Shown here piece by piece: positions 1 to 8,624 of a stretch of DNA of 64,000 nt (its first letter is position 1; every line of letters begins with the position of its first letter). The translations under genes and the position numbers were made by a program. The notes beneath the pieces were generated by a model. It did no database searches, was not told where the DNA came from, and saw only the letters and a list, made by a program, of their open reading frames with translations. The DNA comes from Geodermatophilus pulveris (GTDB lineage: Bacteria > Actinomycetota > Actinomycetes > Mycobacteriales > Geodermatophilaceae), in NCBI RefSeq assembly GCF_900188375.1, contig NZ_FZOO01000011.1, forward strand, positions 62,001 through 126,000, in the 5' to 3' direction.

Positions 1-3000
1 CAGGCTGCGGTCGGGCTGCTGCCCGTAGTGGGCGGTCACCACGCCGGTGGCGTGCTGGGTCAGCTCCGCGAGGCGACGGCGGGACTCGTGGTAGGAGTCC
101 TCCGGCTCGTCCGCGATGGTGTACCGGTTCCAGCCCTCGTCGCTGGCGGCGTAGGCGTAACCCTGGCGCAGCGCGATGTCCTTGTAGACCGCGTCGTTGC
201 TGAACTCGTCGCCGGAGAACCCCCGGCTGGAGGTCAGCAGGCCGCCGTTCCAGTCCTCGGGCAGGGCGAGCTGGTAGGCGGCGTCACCGATGCTGCCGTG
301 GACGTAGCGGTGACCGACCGGGTCGGCCCGGCGTTCGTCGGCGTCGACCACCGGCGTCTGGTCGGCCAGCGCCGACCCGGGGTCCACGCCCGGGCCGTCC
401 GGCACCACGAGGACGCGCAGCCCCGGCCGGTCCCGGCCGGGGGTGGCGAACCCGACGACGTGGGCGGTCTGGTGCGAGCCGGCTCCCGCGACCACGTCGC
501 CGACCACGGCGAGCACCTCGTCACTGCCGGCGGCCAGCAGGCGCACGTCGTGGGTCCCAGCGTCCAGGCGCAGGAGACCGCTGTCCTCACCGGTGGCGAT
601 CCCGGTGGCGACCGTGGCCCACTCCCCGTCCGGCGTGGCGCGGACCTGGACGTCCACGGCACCCAGGTCGGGGCCGGCGTGCGCGACGCGCAGTCCCGCG
701 GACGGTGCCCCGGGGTCGGCGGGAGCGTCCAGCACCGACAGCGCCAGCGGCACGCCGTCGCCGGTCGCCGAGCCCACGACGCCCACCGTCACCGGTTCCG
801 CCCCGGCGGAGACGGTCCCCGCGAGCAGGGCGTGGTCGGCGGTGGTCGACGGTGCGGCCCGCACCTCGACGCGGTGCCGGCCGGGGGCCACGGGTACCAG
901 GTCACCGAGGGTCCCGAACTCCGCCGACTCGACGACCCGCTCGCCGTCGACCCACACGTCCACCGGACCGGCGTCCGGGGCGGCGTGCACCACCCACAGC
1001 GCCCCGCTGCGGCTGGTACCGGGCAGGACGTCGCTCAGGTAGGCGGCCTGCACCGCACTGCGGGCGTCGGCGGGCAGGAGCAGCCGGTCGGCGACCAGCG
1101 CGTCGGCCGCGGCGCGCACGGCCTGCACGTACCCCTCGTGGGTGCCGTACAGGTCCTGCAGGGTGGGCCGCTCGTCGCCGTCGACGGCGTCCGCGGCGGT
1201 GCCCGCCAGCGGGACCTGCATGCCGGTCAGGCCGCACACGTCGCCGACGGTGTAGGGCTCGGCCTGCAGGTTCCACCCGGTCAGCGTCGCGGTCGGGGCG
1301 GCCACCTCGGGCAGCTCCAGGCCGCCTTCGTCGATGCCGACCGCGTCGACGCTCGGGACGCGCACGTCGTAGGGCTGCACGACGTCGGCGTGCCGCCAGT
1401 CGTCGATGATGCCCGCGTTGCCCACCACCCGGGGGCCGAAGTCACGCTCGGCCGCGGCGTTGTACAGCCCGGTGTACCCGACGCCCGGGATCGCCGGGAA
1501 CCCGGTGGCGTCCCGGTCGCTCGCGACCAGCGTCCCGCCCGCGATGGACGGCGCACGGCTCGCGGGCGGTTCCGTGCCGTCGACCACCCACTCGTCCAGC
1601 GAGACGAGCAGGGCGCGCAGCGCCGGCCCGACGTGCGTGGGGTTGCTCGCCTGCTGGCAGGTGCCGGGCGTGGGCTCCGCGTTCGCGGCCGCGAAGTGCT
1701 GGGAGCCGGAGAGCAGGTACTGGCGCACCGTGTCCGGGAGCGCGACGTCGTGGCCGAACCCGTCGGTGCTCACCAGGGACGCCTGGAACTGCCAGTACTC
1801 CGTCGAGCTGTCGGTGTGCACCACGAGGGGGTCGGTGGCCGGCCGCGTGAGGATGCCGTCCGTCCGCCCCGAGACCGGGTCCTGCCGGACCCCGTAGTTG
1901 AACGGGAAGCCGACGTAGGGCATGTAGCGGTCGCGGTGCTGCGTGGAGAACGGGTTGGGCTGGGCGAAGCGGTAGTTCAGGAACAGCTTCTGCGCCCCGG
2001 GGATGTGGATGTTCACCCCGTCGAAGACCGCGCGGCCCTCGGTGTCCTCGTTGAAGCCCTGGTACACGAAGTCCCGCAGGTACATCCCGCTCGAGGAGAT
2101 CCCCTGGCCCAGCACGTGGGTGACGCCCCCGCCGGCGGCCAGGGGGTTGGCGTCACCGTCGGCGTCGACGGTCCCGTGCCGGAGGAAGGACACCACGTCG
2201 CGGGTGGCGGCGTAGCCCAGTCCCATCACGCGCGGGTCGCGGGCGGTGTAGCCGAGCTCGTAGACGTTGCCCGGCCGGAAGCCGCCGTCCACGCAGATCG
2301 CCTCGTCGCCGTCGAAGCGCCAGGCGTCGGCCGGGACCGTCTCGCCGCGCGGGATCTCCGGTCCGGACGGGCGGGGGGAGTCGCTGGGCCGGACGCGCAG
2401 CTCCGCGGCCTCGTCGGTCACCGCCGGGTAGCTGGCGAAGTCCGCCGACCCGGACAGCGGCAGGCACCCGGTGCTGCCGTCGGCGGCGAAGTCCGTCTCG
2501 TGGAACTCCACGACCGTCTCGCCGGTGATCGCGCTGCCGTCGGCTTCGGTGGGGACGGGCAGCCGGATCGTCATGCGGTTGTTGCCGGGCAGGACGTCGC
2601 CCTCCCAGCCGGCCCAGGCGATGGCGTAGCCCTGCTCGAGGAGGAAGCCGGTCCCGAAGTCCTCCACGGTGGACGGGTCGCTGAGCCGGTCCTGGGACAC
2701 GACCGAGCTGTTGACGTAGGCGAGCGTCCGCTTGTTGCCGCGGTTGTTCACCTCGAAGAACACCTTGCCGTTCCACCGGGACCGGTCCTGCGGCACGAGC
2801 AGGTAGAAGTCGGTGTCGTAGGCCACCATGCCGTCGGAGTCGCGGGGGGCCTTGTCCAGGTCGGTGATCACCGCGTTGCGCGGGTCGTCCGGATCGACCC
2901 GGAGCGCGATGGTGCCAACCAGCTTCTCGTAGGCGCCGGCGTCGCCGAACGAGTGGCCGTCGGCCACGACCTCCGAGCGGGACAGGTCCAGGTCGACGGC

Positions 3001-3087
3001 GGACTCGCGTTCCTGCGCCGCGGCGGGGGCGACGCCCAGCACCGACGCGAGGAGCAGCAACACCAACAGGAGGACGGGCTTCCTCAT
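1..3087 (-). CDS. Secreted alpha/beta hydrolase with two DUF4397 repeats (3' end outside window)
   Basis: The minus-strand frame is open from ATG 3087 to the window edge, so at least 1029 codons are present and the C-terminus is missing. Residues 1-25 form a signal peptide (MRKPVLLLVLLLL, then an Ala-rich cleavage region ending AAAQ). Residues about 30-640 match the alpha/beta hydrolase domain family PF20091; GISSSG near residue 327 looks like the nucleophile elbow. Two repeats starting near residues 692 and 795 (VVHAAPDAGPVDVWVDG and RVAHAGPDLGAVDVQV) are DUF4397-like. From about residue 920 a further segment (YVHGSIGDAAYQLALPEDWN) looks like the start of a second hydrolase domain. Export is predicted; the substrate is unknown. 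Base composition is like the neighbours. Confidence 0.82.
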   Translation of the reverse strand, partial: MRKPVLLLVLLLLASVLGVAPAAAQERESAVDLDLSRSEVVADGHSFGDAGAYEKLVGTIALRVDPDDPRNAVITDLDKAPRDSDGMVAYDTDFYLLVPQDRSRWNGKVFFEVNNRGNKRTLAYVNSSVVSQDRLSDPSTVEDFGTGFLLEQGYAIAWAGWEGDVLPGNNRMTIRLPVPTEADGSAITGETVVEFHETDFAADGSTGCLPLSGSADFASYPAVTDEAAELRVRPSDSPRPSGPEIPRGETVPADAWRFDGDEAICVDGGFRPGNVYELGYTARDPRVMGLGYAATRDVVSFLRHGTVDADGDANPLAAGGGVTHVLGQGISSSGMYLRDFVYQGFNEDTEGRAVFDGVNIHIPGAQKLFLNYRFAQPNPFSTQHRDRYMPYVGFPFNYGVRQDPVSGRTDGILTRPATDPLVVHTDSSTEYWQFQASLVSTDGFGHDVALPDTVRQYLLSGSQHFAAANAEPTPGTCQQASNPTHVGPALRALLVSLDEWVVDGTEPPASRAPSIAGGTLVASDRDATGFPAIPGVGYTGLYNAAAERDFGPRVVGNAGIIDDWRHADVVQPYDVRVPSVDAVGIDEGGLELPEVAAPTATLTGWNLQAEPYTVGDVCGLTGMQVPLAGTAADAVDGDERPTLQDLYGTHEGYVQAVRAAADALVADRLLLPADARSAVQAAYLSDVLPGTSRSGALWVVHAAPDAGPVDVWVDGERVVESAEFGTLGDLVPVAPGRHRVEVRAAPSTTADHALLAGTVSAGAEPVTVGVVGSATGDGVPLALSVLDAPADPGAPSAGLRVAHAGPDLGAVDVQVRATPDGEWATVATGIATGEDSGLLRLDAGTHDVRLLAAGSDEVLAVVGDVVAGAGSHQTAHVVGFATPGRDRPGLRVLVVPDGPGVDPGSALADQTPVVDADERRADPVGHRYVHGSIGDAAYQLALPEDWNGGLLTSSRGFSGDEFSNDAVYKDIALRQGYAYAASDEGWNRYTIADEPEDSYHESRRRLAELTQHATGVVTAHYGQQPDRSL

Positions 3088-3263
3088 GGCGGACCTTCTC
3101 TCGGGCGAGACGGTGACCGCGACGGAGGAGGCCGGTCGTGCAGACGACGCCGCGCCGGGGCCGGGTGGAGGAACCGGGAGGACCGTCACCCCCTGGGCGG
3201 CGGCGTGTCAAGCCGCCGGCTCGTCCTCGCCCGCGTGTCCCGGGCGACCTGCCGACGACCGGC

Positions 3264-4034
3264 TCAATCCGCGGCGGGCACCCAGCGGGCCGGGCGCTTC
3301 TCGCGGAACGCCGCGATGCCCTCCTGGCCCTCCGCGCTGGCGAAGAAGCGCGCGGACAGCTCCAGCAGCTCGTCGGCCGACCCGCGCAGCCCTCCGGCGC
3401 GCAGCAGCCGCTTGGTCTCGGCCAGCGCGGCCGGTGCCCCGGCGGCGAGCGCGGTGACCTGGGCGGCCACCGCGGCGTCCACCTCGGCGTCCGGCACCGC
3501 CAGGTCCACCAGCCCGCCGGCGGCCGCCGCGGCCGCGTCGAACACCTCGCCGGTGAGCATCAGCCGGTGCGCCACGTGCGGCACCATCCGCGGCAGCACC
3601 ACCGCCGAGATCACCGCCGGCACGATGCCCAGCCGCACCTCGGAGAAGGCGAACGTCGCCGAGCGGGCGGCGACGACGACGTCGCAGGCCGCCGCCAGCC
3701 CCACCCCGCCGGCCCGCGCCGGTCCGCGCAGGACGGCCAGCACCGGCTTGGGCGAGCGCCACACCGTCTCCAGCAGCGCCGGCAGCTCGCGCACCCCCTG
3801 GTCGCCGGCGGCACCGCCGGTGGCCTCGCCGAGGTCCATGCCGGAGCAGAACACCCGGCCGGTGTGGTCCAGCACGACCACCCGCACCGCGTCGTCGGCC
3901 AGCGCGCCGGCCAGCGCGTCGCGCAGCTGCGCGCGCATCGCCCGGGACAGCGCGTTGCGGTTGGCGGGGGAGTCCAGCGTGAGGGTGGCGACCCCCCGGG
4001 ACGTCGAGACCTGCAGCACGGTGTCGTCGCTCAC
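3264..4034 (-). CDS. Enoyl-CoA hydratase/isomerase family protein, methylglutaconyl-CoA hydratase-like
   Basis: A 256-residue crotonase-fold protein of normal family length. The oxyanion-hole loop is FCSGMDLGEA and the second half carries FSEVRLGIVPAVIS, which supplies one active-site Glu. In the first catalytic loop the sequence is AGGVGLAAACD, with Gly where crotonase has Glu. GGVGL together with SEVxLGxxPAVIS is typical of LiuC/AtuE methylglutaconyl-CoA hydratases of leucine or isoprenoid breakdown, so that subfamily is the best guess. No acyl-CoA dehydrogenase or carboxylase genes lie beside it, so the pathway is not confirmed. It diverges from hemW with 38 bp between the start codons. 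Confidence 0.85.
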   Translation of the reverse strand: MSDDTVLQVSTSRGVATLTLDSPANRNALSRAMRAQLRDALAGALADDAVRVVVLDHTGRVFCSGMDLGEATGGAAGDQGVRELPALLETVWRSPKPVLAVLRGPARAGGVGLAAACDVVVAARSATFAFSEVRLGIVPAVISAVVLPRMVPHVAHRLMLTGEVFDAAAAAAGGLVDLAVPDAEVDAAVAAQVTALAAGAPAALAETKRLLRAGGLRGSADELLELSARFFASAEGQEGIAAFREKRPARWVPAAD

Positions 4035-4072
4035 GACCGCGCATCCTGCCCGGCGCGGCAGACTGGGGGCAG

Positions 4073-5290
4073 ATGAGCACCCTCCTGCCGCCGGACGCGC
4101 CGCCGCGGACCCTGCCGCTCCCCGACGGCGCCCGCGCGGGGCTGTCCCGCGCGCCCTTCGGGCTGTACGTGCACGTGCCGTTCTGCGCCACCCGCTGCGG
4201 CTACTGCGACTTCAACACCTACACCGCCGAGGAGCTGGGCCCGGGCGCCGCCCGCAGCGAGTACGCCGGCACCGCGATCGCCGAGCTGCGCCAGGCCGCC
4301 GAGACCCTCGGCCCGGACCTGCCGACCGTCGCCACGGTCTTCGTCGGCGGGGGCACCCCGACGCTGCTGCCCGCCGACGACCTGGCCGCCGTCCTCGCCG
4401 AGGTCCGGCGGCTGTTCCCCGTCGCCGACGACGTCGAGGTCACCACCGAGGCCAACCCGGAGACGGTGACCCCGGACTCGCTGGCCACCCTGCGCGCGGC
4501 CGGCTTCACCCGGGTCAGCCTGGGCATGCAGTCCGCCGCCGAGCACGTGCTCGCCGTCCTCGACCGCCGGCACACGCCCGGCCGCGCCGTCGCCGCCGCC
4601 CACGAGGCCCGCGCGGCCGGCTTCGAACACGTCAACCTGGACCTCATCTACGGGACGCCGGGGGAGACCCGCGCCGACTGGGCCGCCTCGCTGGACGCCG
4701 TCCTGGCCGCGCCGGTCGACCACGTGAGCGCCTACGCCCTCATCGTCGAGGAGGGCACCCGGCTGGCCCGCCGCATCGCCCGCGGCGAGCTGCCCATGAC
4801 CGACGACGACGTGCTGGCCGACCGGTACGAGCAGGCCGACGCGACCCTGCGCGCCGCCGGCCTGGACTGGTACGAGGTGTCCAACTGGGCGCGCGGGCCG
4901 GCCGCGCGCTGCCGGCACAACGAGCTGTACTGGACCGGCGCCAACTGGTGGGGGGTCGGGCCCGGCGCGCACAGCCACGTCGGCGGGCTGCGGTGGTGGA
5001 ACGTCAAGCACCCCGCCGCGTACGCCGGGCGGCTGCTGCGCGGGGAGAGCCCCGTCCAGGACACCGAGCTGCTCGACGACCACGACCGCGCCCTGGAGAC
5101 GGTGATGCTGGGGCTGCGGCGGCGCGAGGGCCTGCCGCTGACCGCGCTGTCCGACGCCGGCCGGCTGCGCGCCGCCGGCGCCGTCGCGCGCGGCCTGCTC
5201 GAGCCGCGCGCGCACGCGGCCGGCCGGGCCGTGCTCACCGACCGCGGCCGGCTGCTCGCCGACGCCCTGGTCCGCGACCTGACCGACTGA
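4073..5290 (+). CDS. hemW: HemW-type radical SAM protein (coproporphyrinogen III oxidase-like)
   Basis: A 405-residue radical SAM protein. YVHVPFCATRCGYCDFNTY holds the CxxxCxxC cluster ligands (Cys38, Cys42, Cys45), followed by GGGTPTLL near residue 97 and the family segments HVNLDLIYGTPGET and SNWARGPAARCRHN. HemW is now seen as a haem chaperone rather than the oxygen-independent oxidase HemN. Start ATG 4073 has an upstream GGGGGCAG. In actinobacteria hemW often lies beside hrcA-dnaJ; here about 7 kb of other genes separate them. The hairpin repeat at 5292-5352 follows the stop. Confidence 0.93.
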   Translation: MSTLLPPDAPPRTLPLPDGARAGLSRAPFGLYVHVPFCATRCGYCDFNTYTAEELGPGAARSEYAGTAIAELRQAAETLGPDLPTVATVFVGGGTPTLLPADDLAAVLAEVRRLFPVADDVEVTTEANPETVTPDSLATLRAAGFTRVSLGMQSAAEHVLAVLDRRHTPGRAVAAAHEARAAGFEHVNLDLIYGTPGETRADWAASLDAVLAAPVDHVSAYALIVEEGTRLARRIARGELPMTDDDVLADRYEQADATLRAAGLDWYEVSNWARGPAARCRHNELYWTGANWWGVGPGAHSHVGGLRWWNVKHPAAYAGRLLRGESPVQDTELLDDHDRALETVMLGLRRREGLPLTALSDAGRLRAAGAVARGLLEPRAHAAGRAVLTDRGRLLADALVRDLTD

Positions 5291-5291
5291 C

Positions 5292-5352
5292 GAAGGACCT
5301 CCCTGCCCCTTCACCGCTCGCAGGCTCGCGGCGGGCCCCTGCAGGGAGGCCG
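5292..5352 (+). repeat. Intergenic hairpin repeat, copy A (terminator-like)
   Basis: Directly after the hemW stop. The arms CCTCCCTGC (5298-5306) and GCAGGGAGG (5341-5349) are perfect inverted repeats around a loop containing CGCTCGCAGGCTCGCGGCG. The same unit, diverged in the arms but conserved in the loop, recurs at 12357-12413 and, inverted, at 12832-12888. Arm changes keep or nearly keep pairing, which suggests a folded RNA or cruciform such as a transcription end. Its role as a terminator is inferred. Confidence 0.6.
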
Positions 5353-5482
5353 TTCCAGCACGTCACCCGGCGGTCCGTCCGGCCTCGCCCGACGTCCCCT
5401 CTCCCGGCTGCTGACGGTTCCGGCCAGGGGACCATGAGCGGTCAGGACCTCGCGTGAACGGCTGCTCCGGCTGACGGCACGG

Positions 5483-5701
5483 GTGGCGCGACGGGTGCGC
5501 GCAGAATGTCGCGATGATCCCTCCAGAACGACACGCCCGGGCGGTGGTGGTCTCGCGCTCGCGTTCGTCCTCCTGCACGTCGGGCTGGTCGCCGTGATCG
5601 CGGCCCACGTGCTCTTCGACGCGGTCGTCCTCAGATCCCACTCCCAGGTGGTGGCGGACCGGCCACTCCCCGACAGGGTCGTCCAGGGCGTGGCGGCGTG
5701 A
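5483..5701 (+). pseudogene. Possible C-terminal remnant of a CPBP-family membrane protein
   Basis: A short frame of 72 codons whose middle (LALAFVLLHVGLVAVIAAHVLFDAVVL) is one hydrophobic helix ending in an HxxxD pattern, as in the last motif of CPBP intramembrane proteases. The rest of such a protein (EExxxR and FxxxH motifs) is absent upstream, where the frame is closed by a stop at 5435. The stop overlaps the GTG of the ABC exporter (GTGA), so it could be coupled to it. It may equally be non-coding; the family assignment rests on one short motif. Confidence 0.3.
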
Positions 5702-7503
5702 TCCCCGCCGGGCCGGGCTGCCCCGGGGAGACGGCGGCAGACGGAGGCGTCCTCCCCTTCGCGGACGAACCGCGCGCGGGCCTCGCCGAGCTGTGGGGGA
5801 TCCTGCGGCCGGTCCGGGGCGTCCTCGTCGCAGGAGCCCTGCTCGCCCTGCTCGGTGCCGTGGCGTCGTTGCTCCAGCCACTGCTGATGACCCGGCTCAT
5901 CGACGCCGCGACGACCCAGCGCTCCCTCGCCGTGCCGCTCGCCGCTCTCGCTGCCGTGTTCCTGCTCGACGGGGTCCTCACGGGTCTCCAGTCGTTCGTG
6001 CTGCTCCGCGGTGGTGAGTCGCTGGCGCTCTCGATCCGTGAACGGATGATCCGGAGGATCGTGTTCTGGCGGTTGAGGTCCCACGAGAGGTTCCGCTCCG
6101 GCGACCTGATCGCGCGCGCCGGCAACGACGTGGCCAGCCTGCGGGCCATCGTGAGCGAGGGGGCGGTCGACCTCTTCGGCGCCGTCCTCTCCTTCGCCGG
6201 CGCCGTCGTCCTGATGCTGTACATCGACCCGGTGCTCTTCCTGGTCAGCACCGCCGTCATGGCCATGGCCGCGGTCGTCGTGGTGGCGTTCCTCGTCCGC
6301 ATCAAGGACGCGACCGAGACCTCACAGCGCGAGGTGGGTGCGATGTCGGCCGACCTCGACCGGGCGCTCTCGGGGATGCCCACCGTGATCACCGCGGACA
6401 TGCGCGCCTTCGAGTACGACCGCATCACCGGTCGCGCCGTCGCCGCCTGCACCGCCGGGCGACGGGCCGCGGCGTGGGAGGCCCTCGTCGCACCCGTGCT
6501 GCTGACCGGCGCCAACGCCGCCTTCCTGGTCCTCTTCGGGGTGGGAGGCGTCCGGGTCGCGAACGGCACGACCGACCTCGCCGCCTTCATCTCCTTCCTG
6601 CTCTACTTCGCCATCCTCGTCACGCCGCTGATCGTGTCGTTCCAGGCGATCACCACGATCCAGCGCGGTCTGGGGTCCCTGCAGCGGATCCAGGAGGTCC
6701 TCGACGAGCCGAGCGACGAGGACACCGTCGGAGCCCCCCGCTCGCGGGTCGCCCATGGCGTGCGGGACTCCGGGTCCGACGGTGCAGCGCCCCTCGGCCG
6801 TCCGATCTCGGTCGAGTTCGACGACGTCACCTTCGCCCACGCCGGAGACCGCAGCCCGCTGTTCGCGGGTCTCGGCCTGCACGTCCCGCCCGCCACGGTC
6901 ACGGCGGTGACCGGGCCGTCGGGGCAGGGCAAGACGACGTTGCTGTCCCTCCTGCTCCGCCTCGACGACGTCGACGGAGGGACGATCCGGCTGAACGGGG
7001 TGCCCCTCGACGAGATCGGCGAGGTCGACCTCCGCCGCGCCGTGGCCTACGTCCAGCAGGACGCCCCGCTGTTCTGGGGGACGCTGCGCGACAACCTCAC
7101 CTACGGCGCCCGTGACTGGACCGAGGCCGACGTCTCCGACGTGGTCGATCGGCTCGGCCTCGGCTACCTCGTGCGGGGGCTGCCGGAGGGGCTCGACAGC
7201 GAGGTCGGGGACCGCGGGGTCCGGTTGTCCGGCGGTGAACGTCAGCGGATAGCGCTCGCCCGGGCGGTGCTCCGCCGGCCGCGTCTGCTGGTGCTCGACG
7301 AGCCGACCTCCCAGATCGACGGGGAGGCCGAGGTCCTGGTGGTGGCGGAGCTGGTCCGCCTGAAGCAGCGGTGCACCGTGGTGCTCACCTCCCACCGCGA
7401 CACCACCGTCGGAGCGGCGGACGTCGTCGTCGACCTGGCGGCCTGCCCAGGGGTCGGCGCCGGGACCGGAGCCTCGCCTCCGGTGTCCGGGGCGGCGCGC
7501 TGA
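5698..7503 (+). CDS. ABC transporter, fused permease and ATPase (exporter type)
   Basis: A 601-residue half-exporter. About six membrane segments occupy residues 30-330 and the ATPase follows: Walker A GPSGQGKTT near residue 406, signature LSGGERQR near 511, Walker B LLVLDEP near 532, H-loop LTSHRD. Members of this MsbA/LmrA-like class act as dimers; with no second half-transporter nearby a homodimer is likely. Between the two domains is a loosely conserved Ser/Gly-rich linker (residues about 345-365). Start GTG 5698 overlaps the previous short frame by four bases. Cargo is unknown. Confidence 0.85.
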   Translation: MIPAGPGCPGETAADGGVLPFADEPRAGLAELWGILRPVRGVLVAGALLALLGAVASLLQPLLMTRLIDAATTQRSLAVPLAALAAVFLLDGVLTGLQSFVLLRGGESLALSIRERMIRRIVFWRLRSHERFRSGDLIARAGNDVASLRAIVSEGAVDLFGAVLSFAGAVVLMLYIDPVLFLVSTAVMAMAAVVVVAFLVRIKDATETSQREVGAMSADLDRALSGMPTVITADMRAFEYDRITGRAVAACTAGRRAAAWEALVAPVLLTGANAAFLVLFGVGGVRVANGTTDLAAFISFLLYFAILVTPLIVSFQAITTIQRGLGSLQRIQEVLDEPSDEDTVGAPRSRVAHGVRDSGSDGAAPLGRPISVEFDDVTFAHAGDRSPLFAGLGLHVPPATVTAVTGPSGQGKTTLLSLLLRLDDVDGGTIRLNGVPLDEIGEVDLRRAVAYVQQDAPLFWGTLRDNLTYGARDWTEADVSDVVDRLGLGYLVRGLPEGLDSEVGDRGVRLSGGERQRIALARAVLRRPRLLVLDEPTSQIDGEAEVLVVAELVRLKQRCTVVLTSHRDTTVGAADVVVDLAACPGVGAGTGASPPVSGAAR

Positions 7504-7590
7504 CAGGGCACGGGACGGCGCTGAGGCGCCCTCACCGGGTTGAGGCAGGCCCGGGGGGCTGCCCGCGCGGGCGCGTGTGACCATCTGCCG

Positions 7591-8496
7591 ATGGAGCAGC
7601 TCTCGGTCGGCGAGGTGGCCGCCCGGCTCGGCGTGTCGCCGTCGGCGGTGCGCATGTGGGGGACCCGCTACGGGCTGGTCGCCTCGGCCCGGTCCACGGG
7701 GGGCCACCGCCGGTACACGGCGGAGGACGTCGCCCTGCTCCAGGCCGTGCACGAGGCCGTGCTCTCCGGCACCGACCCGGCGGCGGCGGCCGCCGCCGTG
7801 CGCGGCATCGAGGACGTCGAGGGCGCCTCCGACGGCCCGCGGCGCCGCGCCGGCGCGGGCGGCACCGGGCTGGCCGTGCCCGGTGCCGGCAGGGCGGCTC
7901 GGGGCCTGGCCCGGGCCGCCGCCCGGCTGGACGAGATGCGCGCCGAGGACGCCGTGCTGACCGCGCTGCGTGCCAGCGGCACCCTGACCGCCTGGGACGA
8001 GGTCGTCCGGCCGGTGCTCATCGCCGCCGGCGCGCACTGGGCCAGCACCGGGGCCGGGATCGAGATCGAGCACCTGCTCACCCAGGCGGTGACCACGGCG
8101 CTGGTCCGGCACGCCGCGACGCTGCCCGAGCCGCCGTCGGAGCGGCCGGTGCTGCTGGCCGGCGGCCCACGGGAGGAGCACGTCATCCCGCTGTACGCGG
8201 CCCGGGCGGCGCTCACCGAGGCCGGTGTCCCCTCCCGCCTGCTGGGCCCGCGCACGCCCGTGGCGGCGCTGGCCACCGCGGCCCGACGCACCCGGGCCGC
8301 CGCCGTCCTGGTGTGGCTGAGCCGGCCCGACGACGACGCCGTGCAGGGGCTGCCCGAGCTCGCCGCCGCGCACCGGCGGGTGCGCGTGCTGGTCGGCGGC
8401 CCGGGCTGGGACGGCGTCGACACCGGGCCGGCCGCGGTGCCCGCAGACCTCGGCGCGGCCGTCGAGGCGCTCCGGCAGGCCTGGCGCGGCACGTAG
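7591..8496 (+). CDS. MerR-family regulator with cobalamin-binding domain (CarH/LitR-like photoreceptor)
   Basis: A 301-residue protein. Residues 1-70 are a MerR winged helix (LSVGEVAARLGVSPSAVRMW, then GGHRRYT). A low-complexity linker leads to a helical plus B12-binding region. Residue W150 is followed after nine residues by E160-H161, the W-x9-EH motif that marks adenosylcobalamin-dependent light sensors such as CarH. EEH (E195-E196-H197) fits the ExHxxG lower-ligand motif, though the Gly is Pro200 here. CarH-type proteins repress promoters in the dark and release DNA after photolysis of the Co-C bond. Its place directly upstream of the opsin and blh genes suggests it controls them. The start was set at ATG 7591 because the HTH begins there. 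Confidence 0.85.
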   Translation: MEQLSVGEVAARLGVSPSAVRMWGTRYGLVASARSTGGHRRYTAEDVALLQAVHEAVLSGTDPAAAAAAVRGIEDVEGASDGPRRRAGAGGTGLAVPGAGRAARGLARAAARLDEMRAEDAVLTALRASGTLTAWDEVVRPVLIAAGAHWASTGAGIEIEHLLTQAVTTALVRHAATLPEPPSERPVLLAGGPREEHVIPLYAARAALTEAGVPSRLLGPRTPVAALATAARRTRAAAVLVWLSRPDDDAVQGLPELAAAHRRVRVLVGGPGWDGVDTGPAAVPADLGAAVEALRQAWRGT

Positions 8497-8525
8497 CCCG
8501 ACGGTGGACGGCACGCCGCACAATC

Positions 8526-8555
8526 TTGCACAACTTCGCTGATCGGGTGCATGCT
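8526..8555 (+). promoter_or_regulatory. Putative opsin promoter with overlapping inverted repeat
   Basis: TTGCAC (8526-8531), an 18-bp spacer and CATGCT (8550-8555) resemble -35 and -10 boxes ahead of the opsin gene. TGCAC (8527-8531) and GTGCA (8547-8551) form an inverted repeat that spans the promoter, the geometry expected of a MerR/CarH-type operator. Only five-base arms are visible, so operator function is speculative. Confidence 0.33.
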
Positions 8556-8624
8556 CGGGTCGCGGTCGGTACTGCCGGCCGTCCCGACAACCGGCAACGA
8601 CGCCGAAAACCTGGAGCCGCCGTC

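Noticed and set aside
28-5457. A plus-strand open frame of about 1800 codons
   Set aside because: It lies antisense to the hydrolase and hydratase genes and out of frame with hemW. It is low-complexity Gly/Arg/Val, typical of GC-rich antisense frames.
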